A stretch of 64,000 bases of DNA, taken from assembly GCA_964020085.1 (NCBI GenBank), contig OZ026597.1:18810021-18874020 (forward strand), given 5' to 3'. Below the pieces are notes generated by a model that worked only from the letters and a program-made list of their open reading frames with translations, was not told the origin of the DNA and did no database searches. Shown here in pieces: positions 34,435-47,478 of the stretch (the first letter of the stretch is position 1; the number at the start of each line of letters is the position of its first letter). Both the position numbers and the translations under genes were made by a program. This stretch comes from Micromussa lordhowensis (lineage: Eukaryota > Cnidaria > Anthozoa > Scleractinia > Lobophylliidae).

Positions 34435-37400
34435 GTGTGATGGAAGCCTTGGAACATGTCCCAGTGCAGTGGAAGACAAGATTACAGTTACAACCGGGAC
34501 TGCCCAATTAATGGATCAGACATTTACTTCAACTATGAGCTATCAGTACTTTACTGACAAACTTTACATTAAAATCTCCGGCTTTTCCATCACATGTGGC
34601 CAGCTAACACTTAATTGGTTTCTTCTGCTATCAACATCCGCTTGTTCCACTACCTCTGGCGTAAAGGGCACGTTTCCTAACAAAAACGCACAGCAAACAC
34701 TGACCGGGCTAACTCTTCAGGACACCAAAGTATACAAAGTTTCCATACAAGCTTCTGATATGAGAAACAACACTCCACAACTTGTCTGCACCGGTGTAGT
34801 AATTATCGACACATCAAAACCACATGGTGGGTGGATTCGCGATGGGCCTGGAGCTGACCTGAGTTACCAAGCCTCCAAATTATTACAGGTGAACTGGGGA
34901 GGAGTACAGACAAGACATGGTGTTGCCAAGTATCAATGGAAAGTGCTCCTTACTTCGTTTACCACCAATCAGACTAGTGAACTTATGTCTTTTACCAACG
35001 TAAATCTAAACACTAGCGCAGGGAAGACCTTCAGCAGCGTGACAGATGGCTCAAAAGCAAGATTTGTCGTTCGTTCTTTCACGAAAGCAGGCTTGTTTTC
35101 TGACCTCACAAGTGATGGAGTTGTCATTGATACCTCACCACCGGTAGCTGGAAAGATATACGATGGGAATCAACTTGGCGCAGACGTTAAATATGCCAAA
35201 TGGACCAATACGTTCAGTGTAAACTGGGACCGCTTTACCGATTCCCATTCGCCTATTTCACGATACACTTGGGCGGTAAAGCGGCAAGGTGCCGGACTTA
35301 TCACCTCATTTAAGAACACAGCACTTAACCGCTCTCGTACAGCGACCAACCTAAACCTAGTTTCTAAAGAAAGCTACTGCGCAGTCGTCAGAGGTTATAA
35401 CGAAGCTGGGCTCTACACTCAAGTAAGTTCAGACTGTGTGCTAATAGACCATGATGCTCCACAAGCTGGCACTGTTAACGATGGACACTTCAGTGATGTA
35501 GACTACCAATCAGAAGACAACATGATAGCAGCGAACTGGAATGGATTCACAGATGGGAACAAAGGAAGTGGAATCGCAGAATACAAGTACAAGATATCAG
35601 ACCGCAATGGAAACATAATTGTTCCTTGGACATCAGCGGGAAATGCAACGAACATCACACATAACGGATTGACTTTAACGAATAGCGCAAAGTATTTCGT
35701 CACAGTCAAAGCAGTTGACGCTGTGGGTCTGAACACTGACGTCACTTCTGACGGCATTACCGTGGATACAACCCACCCAGTGTTCACTGGTAAAGTTAAA
35801 GTAACTGGAGAGGATGACTTCATAAATGGAACGCCATGTGTCTACATATCAAGTGTATCGTCAGTAACAGTGCAGTGGGTTGGTTTCTCTGATGCACACA
35901 GTGGACTTCTACGATATGACTGGGCTATCATTCCTTCGGACAGGTCTCCATCAGACTCTGACTTTAGTGCTGTACCAGGATCAAACCTGCCAACATCCGC
36001 GACATTCAGCAATCTGGCGCTCACTCAAGGTGAAGGTTACCACATCATTATAAGAGCCTACAATGGAGCTAAATTGTCGAAAGACGCGTATTCAGTCCTT
36101 GTTATACCTGATTCCACTCCTCCGTCACCAGGAGAAGTTTTTGATGGACCAACGTCCGAAGTAGATATCGACTACCAGGCAGACGTGAAAGAAGTTTATG
36201 GCTCTTGGACAAAGTTCCCGGAGCCACACACGGAAGTTAAGCAGTACTATTATGCTGTAGGAAGCTGTATAAACGGCAACTATCATGTAACCGGAAATGG
36301 CTTCGTTCGACTCGACCCTCCAAAAGCAACTTCGTTCATGTTAGCAAACATTACACTGGTTAACGGCCAGCGCTACTGCATTAAGATCAAGGCTGAAAAC
36401 AAGGCTGGTTTGATAAGTTCCGTAGTGTCTTCGGATGGCTTCATCGTGGACGTGACACCTCCTAATCTACGAAAGGCTCAAGTACGTGACGGGACAACAG
36501 GTTCAGATATCGATTATCAAGCCAATACCACAGCACTGTCGGCAGAATGGGATGGTTTCGTGGACCCCGAATCTGACATTCAATATTATGAGTATGGAAT
36601 AGGCAGAAATCGAGGAGGTTTTGTAGATATCTCTCCATTTCAGCACGCAGGACTGAACACCTCAGCTACTGTCCATGGTCTGTCGCTTGCTGACGATGTC
36701 TATTACTTTACCGTCTGTGCTGTGAATAAAGCTGGATTACGGAACTGCTTGAGTTCTGATGGAGTGCTGATCGATTTTAGTCCTCCAAGCCATGGTGTGG
36801 TGCATGATGGGATTATCGAGCCAGATCTTAAGTACCAGTCCTCACTCACGAGCATGGCCGCCAACTGGGAAGGAATCTGGGATTTGGAGAGTGGAATTGA
36901 GCTATTTGAGTGGAGCATTGGCACAAGTTTGCAAGACAAAATTAGTATACAGAACTACGTTGATGTAGGCCTTTCAACACATGTGAGAAGTCAAGATGTT
37001 CTTAATTTAGTGAGTGGAACAAAATATTACGTGCATCTGATGGTGACAAATCAGGCTGGAGCAATCAGGGAACTCGTTTCAGATGGTGTCATAGTAGATG
37101 GAACTCCTCCAAGACCGAGCACAATCTATCCTGGATTTGGGTCCCAAAGTGAATGGCAATTCAGCGAGCAAGAGGAGGCTTTCTTCTCCGCTATTGCATC
37201 GAGTATTGCAGTTTACTGGAAGAGATTCTCTGAACCTGAGAGTGAAGTTTGGTACTACAAGTGGGCCATAGGTACAAGCAAATGTGGTACTCAAGTTCAA
37301 CCACTAATCAACATCGGCCGATCAAATTATGCCAACACTACAATGACAGACCTAGTCTTTACATCAGGAGTGAAATATTACGTCACCGTAACGTCCAGGA

Positions 37401-40105
37401 ACCGAGCTGGTCTCGTATCACGGTCGTGCTCTGATCCGCTTATCTTTGATAGCACTCCACCGCAGCCGGGAAAAGTTTATATTGGACAAACCTCGAGTGT
37501 ACCTAAAATGACAACGTTCATCAGCAACAACAGCATCACTCTTTCGTGGAGTGGATTTAGAGATCTTGAAAGTGGCATACCCAGCTGCAACATCTCAGTT
37601 CTAGACAAATCTGGACGTGTCCATTTTCTGGAAACTCGAAATACATCGTCAGGAAATGTCTCTGTATCTCCCAGTACTGTTCTTCTTCATGGAGAGAGTT
37701 ATAATGCCAGGGTAGAGTGCATAAACAATGCAGGTCTTGCTGCGTCGTCGTCTTCAGTTTTTGTCATCGACAACACACCACCCATTCAGACTGGTGCTAT
37801 TATGGCAGGCGTATCGCGAGATGCAGCTCTCCAATATCAGTCAGACACAACCTCCATTACAGCCACGTGGCCACCGTTTGCGGAACACGAGAGCGATGTC
37901 CAGAATTATCAGTTTGCCATTGGAACTCAAACTTTTCAAGACGACGTTGTTAGGTTTGAAAACGTACGTCTCGCAACTCAGGTAACTAAGAACGATCTCA
38001 GCCTTTCAGAAGGAAATGTATATTACATCACAGTCATTGCAACGAACTTGGCGGGTTTAAGTACAAATGTATCTTCGCTCGGACTTTTAATTGACACCAC
38101 GCCTCCAAAGGCTGTAAACGACTGTGTCCATGATGGTCGAAGTGGTGAGGACATCGATTTCTTTTCTCCTGGAATGGGTCTCGCAGCGCACTGGGAGGAG
38201 ATAACAGATCCTGAGAGCGGCGTCATGAACAGTTACTACTGCCTGGGAACCAAACCTTTGGGGTGTCAATTACGAGCGATGACAAGCATTGGAGTCAACA
38301 CATCATTCACGTGTTCAACATGTCATGTGAACCCCGGTGAACGAGTGTACGTGACCGTGCGCGTGACAAACGGAGCAGGTCTTTCTGTGACCCGCAGCTC
38401 TGATGGAATGCTTTTGGATGTTAGTCCTCCGCTTATGGGTGATGTCATTGATGGAAACGACATAACGGGTATCGATTATAACGTCGTACTCGAGGACTGG
38501 AACGTAACTATGTCTTGGTATGGTGTGGAAGACGCTGAAAGTGGCGTGCGATCATGTATATGGACAATAGAAGAGGAGGATGGAAGCAAACTTCTTCAAG
38601 TTGACGTTAGCAACAACTCAAATTACGGGCAAAGAAATGTCTTTTCCAACTCTCTCAGATACAGAGACTTCCCGTTTTTCAGAAACACAACTTACTACAA
38701 CATACTGACGTGTTGGAATAAAGCACAATTGCACCGAATTGTTCGATCTAATGGCTTTCGAGTTGAGCTTATCTGGCCCATTCCGGGTCCTGTCCGAGAT
38801 GGCTCAACAGAAGATGTTGACCTTGACTATCTAACAAGTACTAAAAGAGTTGGCGCCAATTGGGATCCTTTCACAGACGATATCGGAGATCCAGTTATTG
38901 ACTACGAGTGGGCTATAGGCACAGCTGCTGGCAAAGACGACATTTTATCTTTCACTAGTGTAGGACTGAAGACAAGTGTTGAAAAAGACTTGGCACCGAA
39001 CGCACCGAGTCTCGACGTCTTGACTGCTGGTCAAATGTATTACAACACTATAAAGGCAACGTCAGCTGGTGGACTTCATGTTATGAGCATTTCAAATGGG
39101 TTTACTGTAGATCCTAGTCCTCCGTTGATAACAGAAGTCGTCACGCAACATGTGGTCACGGACCAGGAAGAACGCAGCATCGAAATTCGCGCTTCTTGGA
39201 GCAACGTTAGAGACCTTGAAAGTGGTATAGAAAGTAGCGAATACTGTTTAGGAACAACGCCGCTCACTTGTGTGGGCGGTTCGATACCAGCAGGATCATC
39301 CACATCCGGAGTCATTGGTCCATTTAAGCCTCAATCCCGCAATGCATATTACGTCACTGTATTTGTCGTAAACAGGGCTGGTCTTACATCAGTCCTGTCG
39401 TCCGAGAAACTGACATTTGACATCACGCCACCATCCCAGGGTACTGTAATCGATGGAATTGGAATCGATATTGATTTTACAGATTCCATGAATTTGCTGT
39501 CGACACAGTGGCAAGGTTTTGAAGATGAAGAGTCCGGCGTTGCGAGTTGCTCGTGGGCACTCATTGAACAGTCGGCGTCAGTTAACAGTTCTGTGTTTGG
39601 AAATGACACTGTTGTGTTGCGAAAAGCTGTGGAAAGCAAAGGGAACCTCACTGAAACAAATCTTAGTCTTGTCCCAGGCGCTCGTTACATCAGTGAAATC
39701 ACGTGCACCAATGCTGATGGCTTCAGCAGTACTTCTTCCTCTGATGGTGTTAATGTTGACGTAACGCCACCAAATTCTGGTCTTGTTCGTGATGGGTCGA
39801 CTCTTGTTTCTGACATACAGTTCCAATTCACAACCACGACAGCACAAGCAATATGGCAACCATTTAGGGACCACGAGAGTGGAGTGGTGAAATACCGCTG
39901 GGGCCTGGGAACCACTCCAGACAATGATGACGTCTTAAACTTCACGGACGTCGGCATGATGACTTCAGCCATGGCAGAAAATCTCACTCTTGCTCATGGC
40001 GAGAGATATTACGTCACGGTGGAGGCTACAAATGGCGCTGGAATGTCGTCACATGGATGGTCTGATGGTTTCACTGTTGACATTTCGCCTCCTGAGTTGA
40101 CTGAG
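34435..40105 (+). CDS. Matrix gene giant exon: about 16 FN3-like repeats
   Basis: A single open exon of 5,671 bp (phase 2 in, phase 0 out at actgag|gtatga). After a divergent start it holds about 16 repeats of roughly 110 residues. Each has the order G-x-V-x-DG, D-x-x-Y-Q, a W-x-x-F-x-D-x-ESG strand, Y-x-W-x-IGT, an Asn-rich middle, YYVTV-x-A-x-N-x-AG-L, SDG-x-x-D-x-(T/S)PP. This is a fibronectin-III-like fold pattern of metazoan extracellular proteins. Many N-x-S/T sites are present. No transmembrane segment is seen. Homogeneous repeats in one exon point to expansion by unequal crossing-over. Confidence 0.9.
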
Positions 40106-40510
40106 GTATGAAATATTCGGGTGATAGAACAGATAATTCTGGTAATAATTCTCTACTGAAAAGACCTTAATAGAATTATTGTAATGTAAGCCCCACTCCC
40201 CTTCCCTAGCGCTTGACAGCAGACAGCCTCTTACTTTATACCTTTTGACCTCAGGTAATTCACGCCGCACAGAACAGAACCAAGAGCTTTGGAAAAACGA
40301 CGTGGCAAATATCACCTCTAGAGAATCTTATTTCCGTGTTCCATAAAATCGTGCCTTAGTTAATGGCAGTTAGTAAACTAAGATTAATGCTGCTATACCG
40401 GCTCTTCTCTCTGTCAAGTTCACTTTTTAGAGTTTAAAGATTTGAAAGTTCGGCTTTTCTCTCTGCGAATTTCAGTGACGAAAGGTTTACCACGTTTTCC
40501 TCTTTTTCAG

Positions 40511-41116
40511 CTTTCGCGTGGTTCTAGACTGTGGCTTGGACCCGGAGAAAAACTACAGGCGTCATGGAAATCAAATGATCCCGAGAGTGGCATCATCAAA
40601 ACTGAATTCTGCGTAGGAACAGTTTCCGTCGGCTGTCAGGTTAGATCCATGACTGAATTATTCTCAAATGCAACAAACGTCACCTGCAATGATTGCCAAT
40701 TAAACCACCAAGGAACATACTACATCACTGTCCGAATACAGAACGGCGCGGGCGTTTATACAGTGAAAACAACGGACGAAATAAAAGTGGACTTAACCCG
40801 TCCTATTGTTAGCAAAGTGATCCCAGTTACTGATTTCACGTGGTGTGTAACCAACTGCACTTTGGTCTCCAACGTCACGTTTTTCGAAGATAAAGAGAGT
40901 GGTGTAGAATCATGCAGTTACGCTATACGAAACAGCAGCAATTTGGTTACTGACTTTGTGAATAATGGACTCCGCAAAACCGTAGAAGCAACGGGTCTGC
41001 AGTTTGTGGCGGGCGAAAGGTACTACACTGTTGTGAGGTGTGATAACAATGTTGGACTTGGCACCGAACAAGTGTCTACCATACCAGTGTTAGTTGACGA
41101 CACTCCACCCACGAAG
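40511..41116 (+). CDS. Matrix gene exon: FN3-like repeats 17-18
   Basis: 606 bp, phase 0 at both ends, acceptor ctctttttcag. Two more repeats (SWKSNDPESGI, FFEDKESGVESCSYAI, closing VDDTPPTK). The first lacks the usual D-G start, since it begins inside the repeat across the intron. Confidence 0.85.
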
Positions 41117-41280
41117 GTAACTAGAAATCTATTTCATATCTGGAAAGTAGTCTCCTTCACAACCTCTAAGTAATAGGGCCATCAAACAACACTTCTCCCG
41201 TGAAAAGCGTTGCGAGATGACCCTATTAAAGGCTGCGAAGGAGAATCGAAGATAGCTAGGCTTCGCATTTGTGGCGCTTT

Positions 41281-41293
41281 ATAGGCGGATTCA

Positions 41294-41325
<32 letters not shown>

Positions 41326-41699
41326 TGCATATGGCTTTGCGTACAGAAGGAAACACGTTAGATAAGAATTGACTTCAGGCAGCTAAAGAGCTAGTGAAAC
41401 TTAGTACATGGTGAAATTTTTAGCTCTTTGGGTGTAATATTCAAGGAGAAATTGTCTTTCAAAAACTGCAAAATTTCTGGGTGGCAAAAGCGCTAATGAG
41501 CTCATACATTCTTTGTTAAATTTTGAGTTTTTAAACCCGTGTTGCACAAAAAGTATTCAATACATCAGGCTCATGTTCACTGATAGAGTTGATCGTACTA
41601 TGACCTTTCAATATTCAGAACTGATTTATTTGTAGCTCGATCAAAAACTGAATTGCTTATGCTAATGAGGCAAATGTTGTAAACAAGGATTCCCCTATA
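41281..41699. mobile_element. 420-bp non-autonomous element, copy 2
   Basis: Close match to 9436-9852, flanked by TATA-like ends (ttataggcgg and cccctatac). Lies in the last intron of the matrix gene. Confidence 0.75.
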
Positions 41700-42550
41700 C
41701 TTTGACCAACAAACCCGTGCAACATGCTCTGTCCAATCATGTCATGGTGTTCACACAACTAAACTAAAACAAAACTGAAACCAATCACGGCGATTAGCCT
41801 TTGGCATATTCCGTGCTGCTTAAGGCACTTATGTCCAGGATTGAGCGCAAGTATTGTTTAATTAGTACTTCATATTAGGCAGGGGTATCTGACATTTTCA
41901 TATTACTTCATATTTGACAGAATTATGTGTTTTGGTGACTTTTTACCAATGAGGACACTTTGTGATGCTTATGATAGGGAATTTGAATCTCATTAGCGGT
42001 CAATCCTGGACATATCTGGCTTAAGGACGAAACTTTCTGTCCCTTAGTTCTCACTGTTTATTGTTTTAGGTTAGATTTGACTACTTTATTAAGTTTAGAA
42101 AACCTCAAACAAAGACGTAACGAACCAAAGAACGAAACAAAGACAGAAAATAACTGTCGGTTTTCTCAACACTTACAAAAAAGAAACTGGCTTTGAAATT
42201 GCATTTACAAAGTTACTTTTAAAATGAAGGAAACCTGAAAATGGCAGTTTACCGAGACAGAAAAAGACCAAAGAGATAATAATAAATCATAAAGGAACAA
42301 GGATGGTTAAAGATGGAGCAGATTGAGACGGATTGAAAAACGACGTCACGAACTTGAAAAATGTAAGCTAAACTTTTAGAGATGCGCAAAGCGTGACGGA
42401 GCTCCATAGTGATTTTTCATAAAGTTCTCCTTCCCTCGGAAGTGGCACATGCCTTTTAAATTCTTAACCAGCATAATTCGAATGTTATTTTAAACTCAAA
42501 CTATTTTCAATCTCGTGGGCTGAGAAAGTGTTTGACTGCTTTCATTACAG

Positions 42551-42934
42551 GGGTCAGTGATAGTAAGTGCAGACCGCACGCATGACGTATTTGGTATACA
42601 CTCCAGCTGCCATTTATTCAACAAAACACTGCGGGCTCATTGGTTTGGTTTTAATGATGAACAATCAGGGATAAGTGGATTTCGCATTGCAGTAGGCAAG
42701 CATCCAAACACAACAGACGTTCTGTCTTTCCAGGATGTCGGTGTCACGACAAACGTCACGCTGCCTCTAAATAACACAAGCGCGCTTTTTGAAGGCGACA
42801 TTGTGTACGTGACAGTTGAATCACGCAATCCAGCAGGACTGGTGACGCAAAGTACCTCCCCTCCCACGAGGATGATTTCAGCAGAGAGCGACGAGTATAT
42901 GGCGGAAGGAGACTTCTACTGCTATAATGTGTAA
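42551..42934 (+). CDS. Matrix gene terminal exon: FN3-like repeat 19 and stop
   Basis: Acceptor ttcattacag, phase 0 in; 127 codons and a TAA. It holds one last repeat (HWFGFNDEQSGI, IAVGKHPNTTDVL, VTVESRNPAGL) and a short tail ending DFYCYNV. There is no transmembrane helix or GPI-type hydrophobic end, so the product is probably secreted. The assembled product from P7 is 2,740 residues. Confidence 0.85.
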   Translation, partial: GSVIVSADRTHDVFGIHSSCHLFNKTLRAHWFGFNDEQSGISGFRIAVGKHPNTTDVLSFQDVGVTTNVTLPLNNTSALFEGDIVYVTVESRNPAGLVTQSTSPPTRMISAESDEYMAEGDFYCYNV

Positions 42935-44176
42935 ACAAGTAATTAAGCTGACTAGAGATGTAACAAGTACTTTCAGTGCGGTGTGTTTAATTGAAGGAGC
43001 ACTGTCATTCAAATTTTACGCTTTGCTAAAATCGTGTTGGAAATCCTGTAATTTAGTTAGAGTTTGTTTAGATTCTGAACGTTGGTAGAGCTTTTTAAAA
43101 TTGCCTTGTATTCTTTTCATAAGCAAGAAGCGAACTATACCAAAACACACTATAGTAGATGATTTGGCCTGAGGACAAAAAAAAAATGATTTTGCTATAG
43201 TAGTAAGCTAAATTGTGTTGTTCCAGCAAAGATCCATACCCATCCCTTGGAAGGTTTTTTAGCTTGAGGCCCCACCCCTTACCCCTCAGTCTAGCTTCAT
43301 ACTTTTACTTTTCTTTAAAACGTTCGGCTTTCGGAACCCCCCCCCCCCCTCCCTCCGCCTCCCCCTTGGAATTCCATTAACCTTTCTTGAGGTCGGTATA
43401 GATATTTTCCTGAACTGCACATTACTGACAAACGCTGCACATTGAACGCAACATTGCACGCTTTCAAAAGAAAAAGTAAAAAAAAAAAGAAAAAAGAATC
43501 AGATCGTGTTTTTGGACAGAGAGGAATAATCAGAAGGAATCAAAAGGTCTGAAATAGATTATAACTGTGCTATGTTACTATGCGTTATGTTGCATCAGCG
43601 TTCTTAAGAAAAAGCAATTTAATGTTCCAAGCTACAGTCAATTTCCCTTTCTTGTAATTCGCCATAAAAGTAAATTTTGTAGTTAACTGTGTCAATAAAC
43701 AAGCAAAACGAAGCCGGGCGATAAGAGAAAGTATATAATATAGAAATCCAGTTATCAGCTTAAAAAGCTCGGTTACTAATTAGACTCGGCGAGACGCATA
43801 TTTTTGTATAAACTTTTATTACATTAGACAAGCACAATAAAAGACAAAAAGTTAGATTCTTATCCTAGAATGTGTCTCACATAAAAGTACTTCTTTAAAT
43901 ACTATGGAAAAGTTACAGAAGCAGGAAAATTATATGAAGTCTCTGCCAAAAAAAAAATGTCAGAGAATACTGTTTAACATACGTTTATTGCAAGGCCATG
44001 CCAAGCCAGCATAAAGAGTCCTATATGAACAGAAGAAACAAAAAGCATGTGGTACCCGTTTTTCAATTCCCCGGACCTCTCGCTGAAATCATTCACATAT
44101 CCATCACTCCCAGAAAGAAAATTATGCATGATGTAACTGAATTATTTCATTACTGGGCTCTTAGAAAGAAAATTAA
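42935..44176. terminator. Convergent 3' ends with poly(A) signals
   Basis: Plus-strand AATAAA at 43694-43699 and 43836-43841 may end the matrix gene; minus-strand AATAAA (TTTATT at 43984-43989, 43815-43820) may end the F-box gene. The two 3' UTRs could overlap. A poly-C/pyrimidine run is at 43340-43372. No gene seen in between. Confidence 0.4.
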
Positions 44177-46015
44177 TTATGCACTATTTAAGCGAACGAT
44201 TTGATTTATGGGCTCTAAGTAAGGACAGTTACAAATTCGAATCCGGTGTAGCTTTGACGCGCTCACATCAAGATCTCGAAGGTTGGAACAAGAGTCTATG
44301 GCCAGGCTCTCTACACAAGAAACGTGTAAAGTAAATTTTCTCATTCCAGAACAACGCAGGAGCCGTAACGCGCGAACTGTCTTGCACTTGAATCGCATAT
44401 TGCGCTGCTTTTTCTTGTCCGCGAGAGAACATTTCTCTATGATAACGTGCCCAACATAGGTCGAGTTAATGGAGACCAAACTAAGAGTCAAACCAGTTAA
44501 ATACACCGAGTCTATACCCCGCGATGCATTGAGCTTCACGGCCAACGGTCTCTGCCAAGGCTGTATGCCCGTGATTTGAATCATTTCGGCCTCGATACAG
44601 TGGACAGCGATGCGATTGGCGCATCCAACATCGGACATTTGACACTTCTTCAGAGAATCGGCCCAGATCTCCATATCGCTGCCGGCCACGTGTCTGTTGT
44701 TCCTGTGTTTTTCGGGACATATGTCTCCAGAACATTTGAAGTATTCCAGTTTGGGACAAACAACTTTGAGCTTTGAGAGACTCATGGATACGTCACGGAT
44801 TGTCAGCTGTCTAAGGCTACTGCAGTGCTCTCGGTCTAATTCAATGACGCTCCAATCGACGGAAAGCTCCATTTGTTTAATGTTGGAACACTCCGACAAG
44901 AAATCGAGAAATAAGTCTGCTTCAAAGGCGGGACATTCGTACATCAGTAAATCATGAATGCTTTTGCAACAGGCCTTGACTTTAGAAAGGACACAGTTTC
45001 CTTGAAGAATAAATGAGAGGACATTTGTCGCATGGACTTCGACCGAGGTCAGATAATGGCATTCCGAAATGAGAAGAACTTCTAAGCTAGGAAGCACACA
45101 CTTTAAACTCGTCACATTTATACTCGGTAAACCAGTAAGAAACAGCGTTGCGAGACTATCCGATCTAAGAACTAACGAATCTGAAGCGGCATTGTTGGTT
45201 ACGTCTGTAACGGCCACAAAAAGCTGCTTCAAGCACTTGAAATTCTCCACATAACTCACCAGGTCCGCGACACTTACAGGAAGATAGTGTAAATCGAGGC
45301 TTGAAAGAGTGGAGGAGTGTCGAGAGTTCATCAGAGCTTTGATCGGAGGAAGAGACGCAATGTCTTCCACGAGAAGCTCGTCCATGCCGTAAGGAGCGCA
45401 TTCAAGATTCAGCTCTTTCAGGTTAAGTCTATCTAGCACTGGAACAATTCCGTGTCGGCAAAGTTTGAATATATTAATATTTAAAGTCAACGATTCCAGA
45501 GAAGTAAACTGGCGAGCGAGGACTCGCAAGTCCCACACCCGAATACCGCGCTTGTGGATACGAACGCGACCGTGACCACCCTGCAAACGTCTCTTCACAT
45601 GCGCCCTGTAGTCATCTATGGTCAAGAACTTTAACACTGGCGCACTTTTTAAGGACTGCGCGAAAACTCTACTCCAAGACAGCACCGGGACATCAAGCCT
45701 CGACAAATTCGGAAGCGCAGTAAGTAATCGCCTGACTTCCACGCGAGTAAAAAAAGTTTGATCTTCTGCTCTTATGCACTGCATTAAATGACCAAACCGT
45801 TTAAAACAGAGGCACAATATACCCGCATAATCATCCTCGAAATCCTGTTGCGCGTCTCGATCGTCCTGTAAGTGGATGTGTCTCCACAAAAGTCCGGTAT
45901 TTTGAATGATACGCTGCCACCTTCGACATATGGTACAATATCGTGGAAGATCTTGGTATATCGGATGGAGATAAGACAGTATCTGTGCTATGACTTCACC
46001 TGGTAGAATATCCAT
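44177..46015 (-). CDS. F-box protein with leucine-rich-like repeats, intronless
   Basis: 612 residues in one open frame. The N-terminus is an F-box (LPGEVIAQILSYLHPIYQ, then CRRWQRII; residues about 4-40), which in this family binds SKP1 of SCF ubiquitin ligases. The rest has irregular leucine-rich segments (SLESLTLNINIF, LKELNLECAP, TLSSLDLHYLP, LEVLLISECHYL, LRDLDVSASKLHRI) as in FBXL proteins, which would recruit the substrate. Start chosen at 46015 because it immediately precedes the F-box. An AATAAA follows about 190 bp past the stop. The lack of introns in an intron-rich region could mean a retrocopy. The orthologue is not identified. Confidence 0.85.
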   Translation of the reverse strand: MDILPGEVIAQILSYLHPIYQDLPRYCTICRRWQRIIQNTGLLWRHIHLQDDRDAQQDFEDDYAGILCLCFKRFGHLMQCIRAEDQTFFTRVEVRRLLTALPNLSRLDVPVLSWSRVFAQSLKSAPVLKFLTIDDYRAHVKRRLQGGHGRVRIHKRGIRVWDLRVLARQFTSLESLTLNINIFKLCRHGIVPVLDRLNLKELNLECAPYGMDELLVEDIASLPPIKALMNSRHSSTLSSLDLHYLPVSVADLVSYVENFKCLKQLFVAVTDVTNNAASDSLVLRSDSLATLFLTGLPSINVTSLKCVLPSLEVLLISECHYLTSVEVHATNVLSFILQGNCVLSKVKACCKSIHDLLMYECPAFEADLFLDFLSECSNIKQMELSVDWSVIELDREHCSSLRQLTIRDVSMSLSKLKVVCPKLEYFKCSGDICPEKHRNNRHVAGSDMEIWADSLKKCQMSDVGCANRIAVHCIEAEMIQITGIQPWQRPLAVKLNASRGIDSVYLTGLTLSLVSINSTYVGHVIIEKCSLADKKKQRNMRFKCKTVRALRLLRCSGMRKFTLHVSCVESLAIDSCSNLRDLDVSASKLHRIRICNCPYLEPINQIVRLNSA

Positions 46016-46262
46016 ATTGTTTCTTCAAAATAGAAGCGGCTGAAGGACTTTTTAAACTCGCCTTGAAGTCGATTGTGATGGGAAAGTCGTTGAACAGTTC
46101 ACGCGCAGTGGCACGTGAATGCGTCTCGCGCGCGTTTGTATTACTCGTCATCAGTTTTAAAAACGTTTCTACGCACGCGCTGTCAATGGAAAGAAGGCTC
46201 GAGGTACGGACAAGACTCGCATCATTGTGAAGTACATTCTCAAAGTATTCAAGACTGCTCAT
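45996..46262 (-). CDS. Possible upstream ORF of the F-box gene
   Basis: 88 codons, overlapping the F-box start by 20 bases in another frame. No domain is recognised. It could be a regulatory uORF in the 5' UTR or chance. Confidence 0.25.
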   Translation of the reverse strand: MSSLEYFENVLHNDASLVRTSSLLSIDSACVETFLKLMTSNTNARETHSRATARELFNDFPITIDFKASLKSPSAASILKKQYGYSTR

Positions 46263-47478
46263 TCATAAACAAAATAGGAAAGCATCTTTGATAGCTTGGC
46301 AGCATCAAGCTGGAAGTCTTACCAGTGTTAATCATCTTTCTTTGTCGCGGCCATTGTGATTAAAATTGCTCAGTCGTGTTAATCGTTCTCGGCAGGCGAA
46401 TTTGCTGAATTCAGTCAAAAATTCCAGAAATTTCGGCGCGGGAGAAAACGGTAAAGATGTGTTTGATTCGTCCGGCAGAAACATTTATGAAAGAAAAGGA
46501 ACTGAAACCTTTTTTAAATGTCCATTTTTCCAATATCCTAAAAAGCTTTTACCGTTTTCCTCCGAACAAAAATTTTCGGAATTTTTTAGTTCCCCATGCA
46601 GACCTCGCAATTCTTTAGTTCCAGACTTGGCACCGACTGGTCGCGCTTTTGAAATATAAAATTTTTGCCACGCCAACAAAGGCACAGCCATAAACTGAGG
46701 TAGACGCAAAATTTACCCAAAATATACACTCAACCACAGTATTGCCGACTCGACAATTATCGCTTGAAGTACAATACTCTCATTTGACATTGTCTATACA
46801 AAGTCGCATACAATACGGCAACTTGAAAATAAAACATTGATGCTTTTGATCTACAATATATTCCGGCTCTTAACTGGGACTGTAAGAAAACTATAAAAAG
46901 GACGCTAGGAGAATTTGTACGTTGAAATCAGTGTTTAATGCAGTTTAATAATCAAGAGCCACGATCGAATTCCAAGTTCTCTTTAACCATTTCGAGACAA
47001 ATTTATGTACTCTGGTTGTGAGAATAAAGGATTTGATCGCCTCTGAATACAAAAGAACTGACTCCTGGGGAGTACGAGAGAAACTGAGCAGAATCAGTAA
47101 CGAGAAATTCTACGCTCATCTTGGGAGCAGCCAGAATAACATGTCTAGTCCAGTGCGGTACATTCCTGAACGACAATGTCAACTCTTTGGGGAAGCCTTT
47201 CTTGGTTATTCTTAACTCTTCACAACACGCGAACACAACGTCAAAACAGACTAAAGTTCTCAAAAGAACTTAGCTACAACTTCTTTCTTCAGTTCCGGGT
47301 AACGAAGGAGCTGCCTTTGCTGTGTCACGCAATGTGCAGGCTACAAACACGACGGTGGGGAAACGTAAGTGACTTCCGAAGCAAAGCAAAGCTCTTGTTG
47401 CACTTCAGAGATGTGACAAGTCCTTGCTTCAGTAGTGACAACCGAAACACAAAAAAACTAACTGAGTAACTATTTTAG
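46263..47478. other. Intergenic, no gene seen
   Basis: Between the F-box 5' end and the 3' end of the LRR gene. Short frames on both strands show no family features. The F-box promoter presumably lies at its left end. Confidence 0.45.

Noticed and set aside
34469..40111. Many antisense and shifted frames inside the giant exon
   Set aside because: They are shadows of the repeat-coding strand; none has a family motif.
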